64,000 bases of DNA from Maea johnstoni (lineage: Eukaryota; Annelida; Polychaeta; Spionida; Magelonidae): positions 29,672,614-29,736,613 of the forward strand of contig OZ012698.1 of assembly GCA_963942565.1 (NCBI GenBank), given 5' to 3'. Shown here piece after piece: positions 53,580 to 64,000 of this stretch. Both the position numbers and the translations under genes were made by a program. The notes under the pieces were generated by a model. The model had not been told where the DNA came from. It saw nothing but the letters and a program-made list of their open reading frames with translations, and ran no database searches. The first letter of the stretch is position 1; every line of letters begins with the position of its first letter.

Positions 53580-53905
53580 TCTCGGAAGTCCATCTGTATC
53601 CTCAGCTAAGCATGAATCCCCCACCTACCCCATTACTCAGTATTAACTCCCCTCCAAACATGCATAGTTCGACATATGAAACACTTGCTTTGCTACTAGG
53701 CAGAGATCCACTTAAAAAAATGCACATGAAACATTTTTACTTAGGGGGGGGGGTTCCTTCAAACTCACAACCAACATCCATCTTTATCCTCACCTATACA
53801 TGACCATCCTCCCCCCCCCACCCCCCCTCTGCCCCCAAATACAAATAGTTTGACATATGAGAGACTTGCTTTGCTAGGCACAGATCCACTTTAAAAACTG
53901 CATGC
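53580..53905 (+). repeat. Two degenerate copies of an about 200-bp unit
   Basis: TTTGCTACTAGGCAGAGATCC and GACATATGAAACACTTGC at 53670-53715 recur as GACATATGAGAGACTTGC and TTTGCTAGGCACAGATCC at 53850-53890. Confidence 0.75.
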
Positions 53906-54146
53906 ATGCAACAGAGTGCTGCTTCTGCTGACAGTCCTCTCTTCTCCATGCAAGAGAATATGGTAATCAAATCCATTTCTTCAATAGTGACAGACTCAAG
54001 GAGAAACCCCTTCTTTTCCCCCTCTCATGGCAGAAAAACGATGAGGGCCCGCGTTACGCTATGCCAGCCAGCGGCCGACCACGTGGGTAGTACATGTAGG
54101 TATAGAGCTCTCCACAAACAAGAGGGGAAAATCAGAGAGGCATGCA

Positions 54147-54380
54147 TAACCCATTAATGCTTAAAAGTTCCTGCAAGCAATTTCCGTCTGGATCAAAGAA
54201 ACTTTCAACAATAACTTTGGAAATAAGAATAATAATGCAAAATATTTGAAGGAGAGTTGTTGATTATATTCTGATTAAGGTTTCTCCATCAAATATTTTC
54301 CTAAACATGCTTTTGCCTGCAAGATTTCAACAAAGTTGTCAGGCTGCTTTTGGCCGAAGCTGCGAGCATTACTGGGATAA
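54147..54380 (-). mobile_element. MITE-B copy, full length
   Basis: ATAACCCATTAATGCTTAAA to GCGAGCATTACTGGGATAA. Confidence 0.8.
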
Positions 54381-54565
54381 GGAAAGAGAACTCACCAACA
54401 ACAAGCTTTGCCAGGGCGGAATTATCGCTGGAGTAAACTTACTTCTTGACGCTCAAGCGAGACAGGAAGCAAGCGAGTTCAACAGTCAAGCACAATGCGG
54501 GCTGCTCTGGCTTGCCAGGGAGGGTCATGCATGGCCATGTTACGTCATCTCGCACTGCCAGGGGC
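54381..54565. other. Single-copy GC-richer island
   Basis: Contains CAGGGCGGAATTATCGCTGG and GCTCAAGCGAGACAGGAAGC; no gene recognised. Confidence 0.3.
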
Positions 54566-55070
54566 CGTCTCAAAAAACTAAACAGACTCTAACAAAAAAC
54601 TGCATGCATACTACAGAAACTCTCAGAGAGACTACCTTTGTGGAATTAGCTTAGACTTTCAAGGTAATCCTGGGAATTTCCAGCTTCTCACGAAAAACTG
54701 CATACATCCCTTTCCAAAATTAGCTTAATTGACCGTCTCAAAAAACTGAACTGCTTCTCCCAAAAAACTGCATGAATACTACAGAAACTCAGAGAGAGAC
54801 CACCCTTAATAAATTAGCTTATGGTTTCACAGTTATCCTGGGATTTTCCTGGTATTATCCTAGCAAATTCTGGGAATTTCCAGCTTCTCACAAAAAACTG
54901 CATATATCCCTTCTCCCGTCTCAAAAAACTAAAAAGCTTCTCACAAAAACTGCATAAATATTACAGGAACTCTGAGAGACACTACCCTAACTTAATTAGC
55001 TTATGCTTTCAAAGTAATCCTGGGATTTTCCTAGTATCATTCTTGGATTTTCTGGGAATTCCCAGCTATA
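54566..55070 (+). repeat. Degenerate tandem array, about 170-bp unit, 3-4 copies
   Basis: CGTCTCAAAAAACTGAACTG, AACTGCATGAATACTACAGA and ATCCTGGGATTTTCCTGG recur; the ORFs over it are artefacts of repetition. Confidence 0.85.
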
Positions 55071-55161
55071 TTTGAGTAGGGTACTGACAGGCAAACTTAG
55101 AATGGAGGTGGTCACTAGATAAGGAAATGTAGTAGATTCTTCATTCTTTTCTTTTTTATCT

Positions 55162-55341
55162 CTTAAATCATTCAAACTTAGGATGGCCAAAACAGGCCTA
55201 AAAGTGATGATTTCAGAAATATTTTTCTAACAAAAGCATTTTGGGGAAATCTTTTAATGGAGATTCAGACAACTTCTCATTATTCTTAAGTTATTTTCAA
55301 AAGTATGAGAGTAGCAGAAGAAATCTGAGTGTGAATGGGTT
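55162..55341 (+). mobile_element. MITE-C copy with deletion
   Basis: TTAAATCATTCAAACTTAGG to CTGAGTGTGAATGGGTTGA; the right end resembles 63446..63677, a subfamily. Confidence 0.75.
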
Positions 55342-55342
55342 G

Positions 55343-55973
55343 AACATGTTTGACTGTAGTTTTACTGGCCCAGTAGGGTCAGTAGCACTGGTAATATACT
55401 GGCCCTAATAAAACTTCTACCAGCTTTTTTTTTTTTTAAATATGACAATTTAACTCAGATAAACATATATAATATATACCAATACAATGCAAATTGAACA
55501 GTTATTTCCTTTTCTAAATTATTTTCTGAATAATCAAGTATCCATTTCGTAAATAACCTATTTTGAAGGTTAAGGAAATCTGAATGTTTAATTTTACCCT
55601 TGATCTTAAAAATGTTTGTGTATTGGGAATTTTTAAGATGCAACCCCCTGAAGGACCTTTGGCAAGGATCATTCAAAGGGATTTTTTTTTACTATTTTCC
55701 TCTGGGATTTTTGCAAGGATTGTAAAGAGGGATACATTTTCATGACTTTTAACAAATATTTCTTGGGGTAAAAAAAACAGTCTCCCAGGATACAAAATTA
55801 AACAACTAGACCTGTGGTGTAAAAAGGGTTTGTGTTTCAATTTCAATGGTTGTCAGTGGTGGACTCGTGGCAGATGTGGCAGACCCGTGATGGGAGCATT
55901 CAAGGGGCATATGTGTCTACCATGATGTCTGGTTAGAACGTGGTAGTTATGTGGCACTGCCTAGTTTATGTGT
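55343..55973. other. AT-rich sequence, nothing recognised
   Basis: One local ACTGGCCCAGTAGGGTCAGT motif near 55367; otherwise no repeat or gene. Confidence 0.4.
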
Positions 55974-55977
55974 TTAA

Positions 55978-57237
55978 CCCTCTTGCTGCTAGGACAATGT
56001 ATGGTATTATATGGGCACTGGCTACACTATAGCACGTCATGAGAGAGATACGACTGAAAAGCCTATGTGACATGTTCTTTAAGTACTGCTTCCGCAATAA
56101 AATAAACATCAGGCCATATCAAATTTACATTGCTATCATAATCAGAACCCCCTCAATCGCCACATGTAATTTTATAATTTATAACCACCATTTTGTGCCG
56201 AAAATCATTAACTTAACACAAAAAATACAGTTAAGAACTGTGGCGGCCATTTCAGCTGACTTGGATTTTTTATGCATCAAGTCATGTCATGAAGCCATTT
56301 CCCATAGAAATAAACAACCTTATATTAAAAAATTACAAATGGTATTTACTTACCTTCATATCTACCAGTAAATGTTTTCTTTTTTCTGTTATACCATGAG
56401 TGAGATCGATTTTTGAGACCTCAATTCAACATGGTTAGAGAAATTCTTTGCGAGTTTACGCTCGTTCAGTTCATTCGTCCATGAGCCGTAAAATCTTGCA
56501 ACCCTTACAAAATTAATTGACAACAAGACATTGGTTGCGAAAAAAAATAGCAAACTTATATTATCCAAACAAGCTGATTCTCAGCTTTCCAAAAATGTTT
56601 ATTTTATAGATATCCCGCCTTTGGGATATCTGTTGTCAGTGAATGAAGTGAAACTATCGGTGTTCGCCGCGGCCACTTGCAGCGGCCGCCATTTTGAAGT
56701 CGTACATTTGACACCGTCTGCAGAACAACAAATCATCTTCAATAGATTGAAATGCGGACAAAACTTGCTTATATCGTAATTAATTTGTGATATTCTTGTT
56801 CCTTGACATCTCTTTTACTTAGATGTCAAATAATATAACTAATAATGCCAAGAAAACAAAGGCATTGGATCGATAAGTACTACGGCCGCACTCGATAAAA
56901 AGTGTTACGATAGATTTTGCCGTCGTCGCGCACTTCAGAAATCAAACATAACATCGTTTTATTTTATGTCTGGTTGTCTTGTGTTAATAAACTCTTGTTT
57001 CTTTGAACATACATAATAAAAAAAAAATGTACGAATAGGTGGGATACTTGTTTCACCTATTCAGTTTGAATTTTTCAAAAACTCGCCGTATTTATCGTGT
57101 ACGGCCATCCGGATGTTGATGAGCCGTATACGACAATGGCGAACATGTGGAGACCGCTATTCGGCGTGATTACTCGCCAACCGCTACAGAGAAAATGTAG
57201 CGTCAGGCAAGTATACTCGCCCACCGCAGCGAGGAGG
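55978..57237. mobile_element. 1.26-kb TTAA transposon
   Basis: Left end CCCTCTTGCTGCTAGGACAA, right end complement CCTCCTCGCTGCGGTGGGCG, with TTAA at 55974-55977 and 57238-57241. Inner sequence is single-copy with a CpG-rich middle (GTTCGCCGCGGCCACTTGCA). ORFs of 82 and 110 codons show no transposase motif. Likely piggyBac-type and non-autonomous. Confidence 0.7.
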
Positions 57238-57459
57238 TTAATAGAATGTGGTAATAGATGGTAGACCTTAGGTTGTAGATCAATCACTAGATACATTTGA
57301 ACCACAGAACAAACTAGTTTATTTCACATGTGTAGCTCAAAATATTCCAATTTTTTTTTGTAAGCATGCATGGTGTAGTGACTAAGACTACATCACCCAT
57401 GGAGGCAGCCCTAGGAAAAGAGCCGAGTGTACAAGATCCCAGTGTAAAAGGAAATATTA

Positions 57460-57900
57460 GCTTATACTTCTAGGGACTAAAAATAACAGAGTCTAGATGC
57501 TGAATACAAACGGCTCTTAATTCCAGGGTGTGGAAACAAGAGATCCTTGCGCAAGATTGTAGGGGTTGAAAACAAACAAAGGCTCTTTTAGTTGCAGCGT
57601 GCAACATAACCAAAAAACGGCAATCGTGCAAGCAGAACAAGACCCTAACTTACCCCGCTTGGCAAGTAATGTTTTGGGCAGAGTGTAACTCACCCTTGTT
57701 ATAACAGAGTGGCAGTCAAGTGAAAGTGCAGGCAGGGCAAGTAAAATTTAAGGGGCAGCTTCCCCCACTCTGCAAAAAAATGTTTTAGAACCTATTTTGC
57801 ACCCTGAATTGTACACAATTCCAGGCTTTGGAAACAAGAGATCCTCGCACAAGATTGCAGGGATAGAAAACAAAAGATTTTTGCGCAATATTTTCAGGAG
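57460..57900 (+). repeat. Degenerate direct repeat
   Basis: AATTCCAGGGTGTGGAAACA then AGAGATCCTTGCGCAAGATT at about 57520 recurs as ATTCCAGGCTTTGGAAACAA and GAGATCCTCGCACAAGATTG at about 57820. Confidence 0.75.
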
Positions 57901-57902
57901 TT

Positions 57903-58048
57903 AAGCCATTAATGTTCACAGCAGCCAAAAGTAGCCTCAAAATTTAGAAGAAATCTTGCAGGTAAAAGCAAAGTTGGGAAATATTTAAATAAGAGAAAAT
58001 GTGTTATTCAGAATATTAACAGATCTCTCCTTCAAATATTTCGATGAA
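57903..58048 (+). mobile_element. MITE-B left part
   Basis: TTAAGCCATTAATGTTCACA to CTCTCCTTCAAATATTTCG; the right end is missing. Confidence 0.75.
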
Positions 58049-58213
58049 AATCTCCTTGGAAATTTTCACCTGATCCTGAAAATCTCCTACTCCTACCCAT
58101 AGTAGAGAAATTTTATCATTTTATCCAGGATATTTTCCTAGGAAGTTCAACAACCCATAGGTGATTGAATTTTACCCCTCTGGAGTAAAATTAATAGAAT
58201 AATTTCAATGTAT

Positions 58214-58568
58214 CAGGGCTCAACATTGAGAAAAATCTTGATAAGCCCAGCAGGGCTAGTTAGCGAAACTTTTACTAGCCCTGAAATATTTTTGCTAGCC
58301 CTGATATTAATGACAACTCTTTTCAAATAGTGACCTCTATTGATATCATAGCCTCTGTTGGTCACATGAAAAGAATACAGTGTATTGTGGTAAATTGAGT
58401 TAAATTATCATCCAGGTATGCAGAGCCAAAGGTGGGCTTCATAATTTTTTAAGCGCTGATATTCTAATTCTATCTAGCCCCTCAGGGCTACTCACAGGTA
58501 GAATTTACTAGCCCTGACTTTCAACAACTAGCCCGGGCCTACAGGGATAGCCTTAACGTCGAGCCCTG
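58214..58568. mobile_element. hAT-like element, 355 bp, 5-bp target repeat
   Basis: CAGGGCTCAACATTGAG at the left, complement CAGGGCTCGACGTTAAGGC at the right, flanked by TGTAT on both sides (58209-58213, 58569-58573). Repeated CTAGCCCTGA motifs inside both arms. Confidence 0.8.
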
Positions 58569-58573
58569 TGTAT

Positions 58574-59600
58574 TAAAATTTAAGTAACCTGCACAAGTGC
58601 ACATGCGTATCATAATTTTGGTTTCCTCAAGCCAAAGGTTAACAGAGAGAAAAGGCGCAATTTTGAATATTATTTTTTTCATTTTGAAGATGTCATGGCA
58701 AACCAGAATATTTTTATTTCCTAGGAAAATATCTCCTCAGGGTTGAGGCAGGGGGCAGATTTTCCTAGGAAGATTTTCCTAGGAGTGCATGCTTGAGAGC
58801 CATGAATGTTACCACAAGGCTTTCATCATATCCCCAACTCAAAGAACACTGCAACTGTTATATGATCTTCTTATTTACAATACAAAGAATTTGTACCACT
58901 TCATAGTAAAAAAGACAAATATTCAACTCAAAGAACAATACCATGAAATGATCTTCTTCTTTTACAATACAGATAAAGTGTATCCTTTCCCCAGAAAAGG
59001 CTCCCATGAAATCTTCAATTTAAAGAACACTCCAACCATTAAATAATTTACTTCTCCTCTTACAATATAAATAAAGCGATTATTCAAACACCTGTAATAT
59101 GAGCACACAAGCACTTTTCAAGCCAATTGATATATATCAGCATGTTGACTGTGCGTGGCAGTTATTTATTTTCCAACTTGCAAAAAAACTCCGAACAGCC
59201 CGAGTACCTGTTGCCGTAACAACCTGTTTAAGCATCATTCTTTGTTGACCCACTTTATGAAATATTGCCCAACTTGAAAAGGACAGGTGGTTTTCATAGC
59301 AACAGCATGGACGCATACTGAGGTTCTGATCGAAAGAGTTATTTAGAAGGAAAAGATTTGTTTGTTCTTTTTGTTCTTTACACCGACTCTGAGAGAGATG
59401 AAAGTCTTAAATTGCGCTAATATTTGGTAATAAGCAGCTTTTTGAAGTGAAAAGCAGATTAAAATGTTTACGAGAGTGGATAGAACGCAGTTCTTTTGAT
59501 TGTTTTCAGTAGGTGCACAGATACAAAGAGACAAAATTTAGGGCCAGAGTCATTAATTCAAAGTCAATTCAAATCATCTATATATTATTCCATAATGGTG
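58574..59600. other. AT-rich sequence, nothing recognised
   Basis: Local direct repeats near 58840-59040 (CTCAAAGAACA, CATGAAATGATCTTC); no gene. Confidence 0.4.
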
Positions 59601-59602
59601 TT

Positions 59603-59812
59603 TGACCCATTCATGCCCTATTTTTGGGGATATCTTCCTAACAAAAGGAATTTTCAGAAAATATTTGAGGAAGAAATGTTGATCAAAATCCAACTGAAAA
59701 CTCTCCTTCAAATATATTGTGTATTAATGATTATTTCCAAAGTTATTTCCAAAAATATGTAAGGTCCAGACGACTCTTGTCAAGAAATTCTCCAAGCATG
59801 AAAGGGTTTATT
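59603..59812 (+). mobile_element. MITE-C copy with deletion
   Basis: TTGACCCATTCATGCCCTAT to CCAAGCATGAAAGGGTTTA. Confidence 0.75.
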
Positions 59813-60097
59813 AGATATACCTTTAATTACAAACCATATTGAAACAATTTGTTGTGGGATTCGAGAACAAAAGACAACAATATCCCTATATAATGATATC
59901 CAAAATTATCACTTTATTCCCAAATCATTCAATAAGAACAGAGCATTTAGACAATATTTTGATGCAGAAAATCTGAGCATGTGAAGGTTAAAAATGATAG
60001 CAAGCCAGGTGTTAAATGGAATATATGACATGAAAAAATACCAAAAGATAACAGGCAATAACAAAAGTATATTAACTTTAAATAGGACTCGACATAA

Positions 60098-60275
60098 ACC
60101 AATTCATGCCTGTAGCGCCCAAACTTATTTGGTGTCAAAATCGTTTTTCAGAAATTACGAGAATTGTTGATTTGAAACTAACCAACAATTCTCCTTCAAA
60201 TATCTTTTTTATTTAATGATTCATTCCAAAGTTATTCTCAAAAGTAACATAGGTCCAAGAACCTCTGATAGGACT
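60098..60275 (+). mobile_element. MITE-C copy, right end lost
   Basis: AAACCAATTCATGCCTGTAG to AAAGTAACATAGGTCCAAGA. Confidence 0.7.
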
Positions 60276-60652
60276 TACAGTTTCTGATGGCACTTGACCT
60301 ACCAGATATTGGCAGATAAGCACCCTAAAAAGTTAATGTTGAGTCCTGTTAAAGTCATTATTTGCAATATCATCATTACACCATATTATTCATTTTTTTG
60401 GGGGGAAAAACCTGAAATAAAATACAAAAATTTTATTTTCAGTATATTTTTTTTATTCCACATTTTTCTCCTCATTTTCTCTTTGCACAGAGGAGAATCA
60501 TTCTGACTGCTTAAGGCAGTGCAACTAGATTCTGTTGTAAAACGTTGCAACATATTCAATACTGTGTCACTGGTAAGTATGTAAATAATCATTGACGGCG
60601 CATAAGAATTAAGATGAACAAAGCCAGCAAACACCAAATAGGGAGAAGACAC

Positions 60653-61075
60653 TAGGGATGTCATCGATAGTCGACAAATCGATAAATCGACATTTTCAAT
60701 TTGTCAATTAAATCGAATTGAATTGTTGGGTATCGAATCGAATATAATCGATATTCTGTACCCCAATAATGGCGTATGATTATTGATATAAAATACCCTT
60801 TTCCCTGACATTTTCCTGTTAAACTAATGCAAAGTGAAACTGGCTAAATATTGAAGTATTTTCTATGGCATTTGTAAGAGGAATTTAAAGGAATGGTGTG
60901 CTTTACTCAAGCATATGGCCAAGATACACTGTATCCAACCAAAATAAAGGGATATCAATGACATCCCTATAAATAATTGTGCCCTACGAGCACGTTAAGG
61001 CGTATCGGATCGAAACGAATCGAAAAATATATCAATTAATCGAATCGATATAATTTCATATCAATGACATCACTA
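60653..61075. mobile_element. hAT MITE, 423 bp, perfect 8-bp target repeat
   Basis: TAGGGATGTCATCGATAGTC at the left, complement TAGTGATGTCATTGATATGA at the right, flanked by GAAGACAC on both sides (60645-60652, 61076-61083). Arms rich in ATCGAT and AATCGAATCGA. No ORF. Confidence 0.9.
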
Positions 61076-61199
61076 GAAGACACCAAAGTCAATTTGTGTT
61101 TGAACTCCTAGGAGGGCAAAATGCATGATGTTGCTGCTCCTGTCAAAAGCAGCAAAAAATTCATATTATTCTGTTACTGATTATTCAATTTATCTTGTT

Positions 61200-61440
61200 A
61201 CTAATTCTAGAGGGTTGCCAGAAAGTTGCCAGTGACTTAAGGTTAGGCAGCCGTGTGGTATGTACGAAAGTTGCCAGTGACTTCGGGTTAGGCAGCCATG
61301 TGGTATGTGAGAAAGTTGCCAGTGACTTAGGGTAAGGGAGTGGTTTTTGCCAAGCACTCCATTTTTGTCCACCAGTTACAACTGGCTAGTCACAACTTAG
61401 CGGCAATGTGGCAAAAAAGTGATGAGAAACAAAATTCCAA
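61200..61440 (+). mobile_element. SINE (family S) with a triplicated ~52-bp block
   Basis: AGAAAGTTGCCAGTGACTTA ... GGCAGCCGTGTGGTATGT occurs at about 61212, 61264 and 61310, then GCCAAGCACTCCATTTTTG and GGCTAGTCACAACTTAG. The tRNA head is absent. Confidence 0.8.
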
Positions 61441-61474
61441 ATTCAAAACACTTCTAGGTGAAAATTACACTTAC

Positions 61475-61506
61475 CCCAGTCATTTTTGCTTCCTCAGATA
61501 GCCCAT
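61475..61506 (-). other. Exon-like block (32 nt), DGLSEEAKMTG
   Basis: Strong acceptor (TTTTCCTTTTCAG) and strong consensus donor (GGG/GTAAGT) bound 32 nt. The phase-1-in, phase-0-out reading is xGLSEEAKMTG with a split first codon. It lies between a SINE and a MITE-C and is not part of either consensus. It may be a micro-exon of IFT80 or of an upstream minus-strand gene, or a decoy; I cannot tell. Confidence 0.3.
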
Positions 61507-61677
61507 CTGAAAAGGAAAATAAAGTAAATTAGAATATGAATATAAGCAGCAGCTACATATATTTCAGCACCTTAAAAAGTATGCATCTATGACCTTTTAA
61601 ATTTTTTTGTCATTTTTGATCATGAAACTTATGATCTGAAGAAAGATATTCAAGATGCACTTGCAGTAAAAAATTTA

Positions 61678-61914
61678 AGTGTCCATTTATGCCTGTGATC
61701 TCCTTGACAAGTGTCATCTGGATCTTTGATACTTATGAAAATAACTTTGGAACTAATCCTGAATTCACAAAATACTTAAAGGAGAGTTGGGAATTGGATT
61801 TCGATCTATATTTCTCCTTCAAATATTTTTTTGGAAAATTACTTTTGATAGAGATATATCACCAAAATAGTCAGGTGGTTTTGGGTTCTACAGGCATGAA
61901 TTGGCTGAAGCTGT
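61678..61914 (-). mobile_element. MITE-C copy
   Basis: AGTGTCCATTTATGCCTGTG to CAGGCATGAATTGGCTGAA. Confidence 0.8.
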
Positions 61915-61983
61915 ACAAAGAGGAATATTCCTTCCAGAGAGGGCTGAGGGGGGAAGCCCAGAACAAATATCATATTTGGCCTA

Positions 61984-62168
61984 ATCATCATCATTATCTT
62001 AATATTCATAGTCAACATTATTATCACCATTATTATTACTATTATTATCATTATTATTATTATTATTACTTTTATTATTATTATCATCATCATTATTATT
62101 ATTATTATAATTATTATCATTATTATTATCATAATTATCATCATCATCATCATTATTATTATTATTAT

Positions 62169-62201
<33 letters not shown>

Positions 62202-62366
62202 TATTATTATCATTATTATTATTATTATTATTATCATCATTATCATTATTATCATCATCAACATTTTTATTATCATTATAACTATTAGTACTATTACTAT
62301 TATTATTATTATCATTATTATTATTATTATCATTATTATTATCATTATGATCATTATCATTATTAC
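61984..62366. repeat. (ATT/ATC)n microsatellite
   Basis: Tyr/His- or Ile/Met-coding ORFs of up to 233 codons over it are artefacts. Confidence 0.97.
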
Positions 62367-62369
62367 TTT

Positions 62370-62514
<145 letters not shown>

Positions 62515-62935
62515 TGTACGTATGAACAATAAGCAGACATAACAGGCAGGAAAAGACGAGAGCAAATTGCTGAAGCGTAACTAGCTATTACAGTGGAATC
62601 TGGAGATCTCCTGCATTAGCTCTAGAGCTATGGTATGAGTTTAGTAGTAGGGTAGGTATAATAGTATGTGTGCCTTGCCTTCTGTAGGCCATTTTTCACT
62701 CCTAGCCAGCATGATACATAGTAATAGATTGTTGCCCCTCAGTCTCTAATTGAATTATTGGTGTAACTATCTCAGGCAGATGTGCCAGCCTCTCAGGAAT
62801 TCAACACATACGCAGGCTTAAAAAGGTCAGAATAAAGAATAACACATTCCGAGGAAGAAGATATGTTTTGATGGGTCCGCCCACGGCACAATATTGCAAT
62901 AGAAACTAAAAAATATTTGCATAAATAGTTCTTAT
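62515..62935. other. Single-copy sequence, nothing recognised
   Basis: No named repeat and no splice-bounded ORF. Confidence 0.4.
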
Positions 62936-62938
62936 TGT

Positions 62939-63167
62939 TTAACCACATCATGCTTTTAGATGTCCTTGACTTTTGCAGTTTGGACCAGTGAGACTTTTGA
63001 AAATATCTTAAAATTAATCATGAATTCAAAAAACATTAGAAGAAAGTAAGGGGTTGGATGCTTTTAAAGTCAACATATATCCTTCAGATATCTTCTCAAA
63101 ATTGCTTTTACTGGAGAGATATCATCAAAATAGTTTTGGGCGCTAGAGGCATGAATGGGTTGAAATA
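62939..63167 (-). mobile_element. MITE-C copy
   Basis: TTAACCACATCATGCTTTTA to AGAGGCATGAATGGGTTGA. Confidence 0.8.
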
Positions 63168-63445
63168 TACTGAAAACAACTTGTGTGATGTATCCAAGAT
63201 ATCAATATTTTTAAATAGATTTGCTTATCTTATGTTTTATCCGTATTTGGAATGATATCAATGTTCATCACATACTTCTATCATTTTATTTCATTTTATT
63301 TATTTACTCAATTCAAAACAGTTGAAAAACATCAACAGATATTCTTGAAAATTCACCCAATGTCACTGAATTCTAATCCGGTTATGAAAAAGACATGTAA
63401 GAAATCCCTGGGATAATTTGCAGGGTGTAGATGTACATTCTCTCT

Positions 63446-63677
63446 TTAACCCATTAATGCTCACAGCAGCCAAAACAGGCCTGACGATTTTGGATATATT
63501 TTTCTAACAAGGCATTTTTTGGGAAAATATTTGAAGGAGAAATGTTAACCAGAGGTCAAACGACAACTCTCCTTCAAATATTTTGATAACTTTTGCTTTA
63601 TTCCCGAGTTATTTACAAAAGTACGAAAGTAGCAGACTATATACTTTCTAGAGAAACTCTGAGTGTGAATGGGTTAA
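63446..63677 (+). mobile_element. MITE-B/C hybrid-like copy, full length
   Basis: Left end is B type (TTAACCCATTAATGCTCACA), right end CTGAGTGTGAATGGGTTAA is of the subfamily also seen at 55162..55341. Confidence 0.85.
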
Positions 63678-64000
63678 GTAAACATATGTCCTTAAATGAC
63701 CATGTAGGTAAATCCAAAGTCACCAATATTCAACTATTGAAAGCAATATTTCTTCATTTTCTGAGAAAATATAAAGAAATCATCTACATCTCTAAAATTT
63801 GAAAAAGATTCATTCATTGATATATCTTGCAGAAAAGATATACCTCCATTGTACTATCTCTATGACATTAAGACATCTACAAAAAGCCTAGAAAAAGTAG
63901 AAGGTCCCCATATCATAGAGATGCCAATAAAAAGCATTTCTAAACGTTATAAAAAAGATTACAAAAAGTTTTATATGTATCTTGCTAACATACAACTCAA
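63678..64000. other. AT-rich sequence to the window end
   Basis: No repeat or gene recognised. Confidence 0.4.

Noticed and set aside
54307-54654. 115-codon plus-strand ORF
   Set aside because: It starts inside a MITE-B and runs through a single-copy island into a tandem array.
62605-62632. TGCATTAGCTCTAGAG, resembling the complement of a conserved 18S rRNA stretch
   Set aside because: Only about 16 bp match and the following bases differ; no other rRNA similarity around it.

Overview
The window is intron-rich, AT-rich animal nuclear DNA. The only gene I can name is the 3' part of a ciliary intraflagellar transport gene, IFT80, on the minus strand. Seven exons (253..20350) join without a frame break into 308 codons plus a stop and cover the last WD40-like blades and the alpha-helical C-terminus. 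The exons are tiny islands (84-173 bp) in large introns. Together with many tRNA-derived SINEs and short DNA transposons, this suggests a marine invertebrate; I cannot name the phylum from sequence alone.

Layout on + coordinates: 1-20350 holds the IFT80 3' UTR, the seven exons and their repeat-filled introns. From 20351 to 64000 I find no further recognisable IFT80 exon. The segment before exon 20215..20350, including the rest of the second beta-propeller, must lie beyond 64000, in the 200-bp assembly gap (24414..24613), or in exons I missed. Two short exon-like blocks on the minus strand (36261..36314 and 61475..61506) have good splice signals and compatible phases but match nothing I know in IFT80.

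The dominant content is mobile DNA. Three related families of about 200-230 bp elements (called MITE-A, -B and -C here) account for over 70 copies, by my rough estimate a fifth of the window. They start CCC(T/A)T, end (A/T)GGG and are flanked by TTAA, as in the piggyBac superfamily. Nested insertions prove the TTAA target: a MITE-A sits in the terminal TTAA of a MITE-B (8946..9159), and a 2.3-kb element (37795..40093) sits in a TTAA inside a MITE-A. A further TTAA element of 1.26 kb lies at 55978..57237. hAT-like elements with 8-bp or 5-bp target duplications, a 556-bp foldback, two tRNA-derived SINE families, several minisatellites and long TA, ATT/ATC and TC microsatellites fill most of the rest.

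Between the repeats are single-copy islands of 150-500 bp that are richer in CpG and in TAAT/ATTA cores but carry no convincing ORF. They look like candidate cis-regulatory elements, though I cannot test conservation. Two IFT80 exon ends also have degenerate extra copies just downstream (the exon 4075..4247 tail at 3852..3909 and the last-exon tail at 157..207), so small tandem duplications have hit the gene itself.
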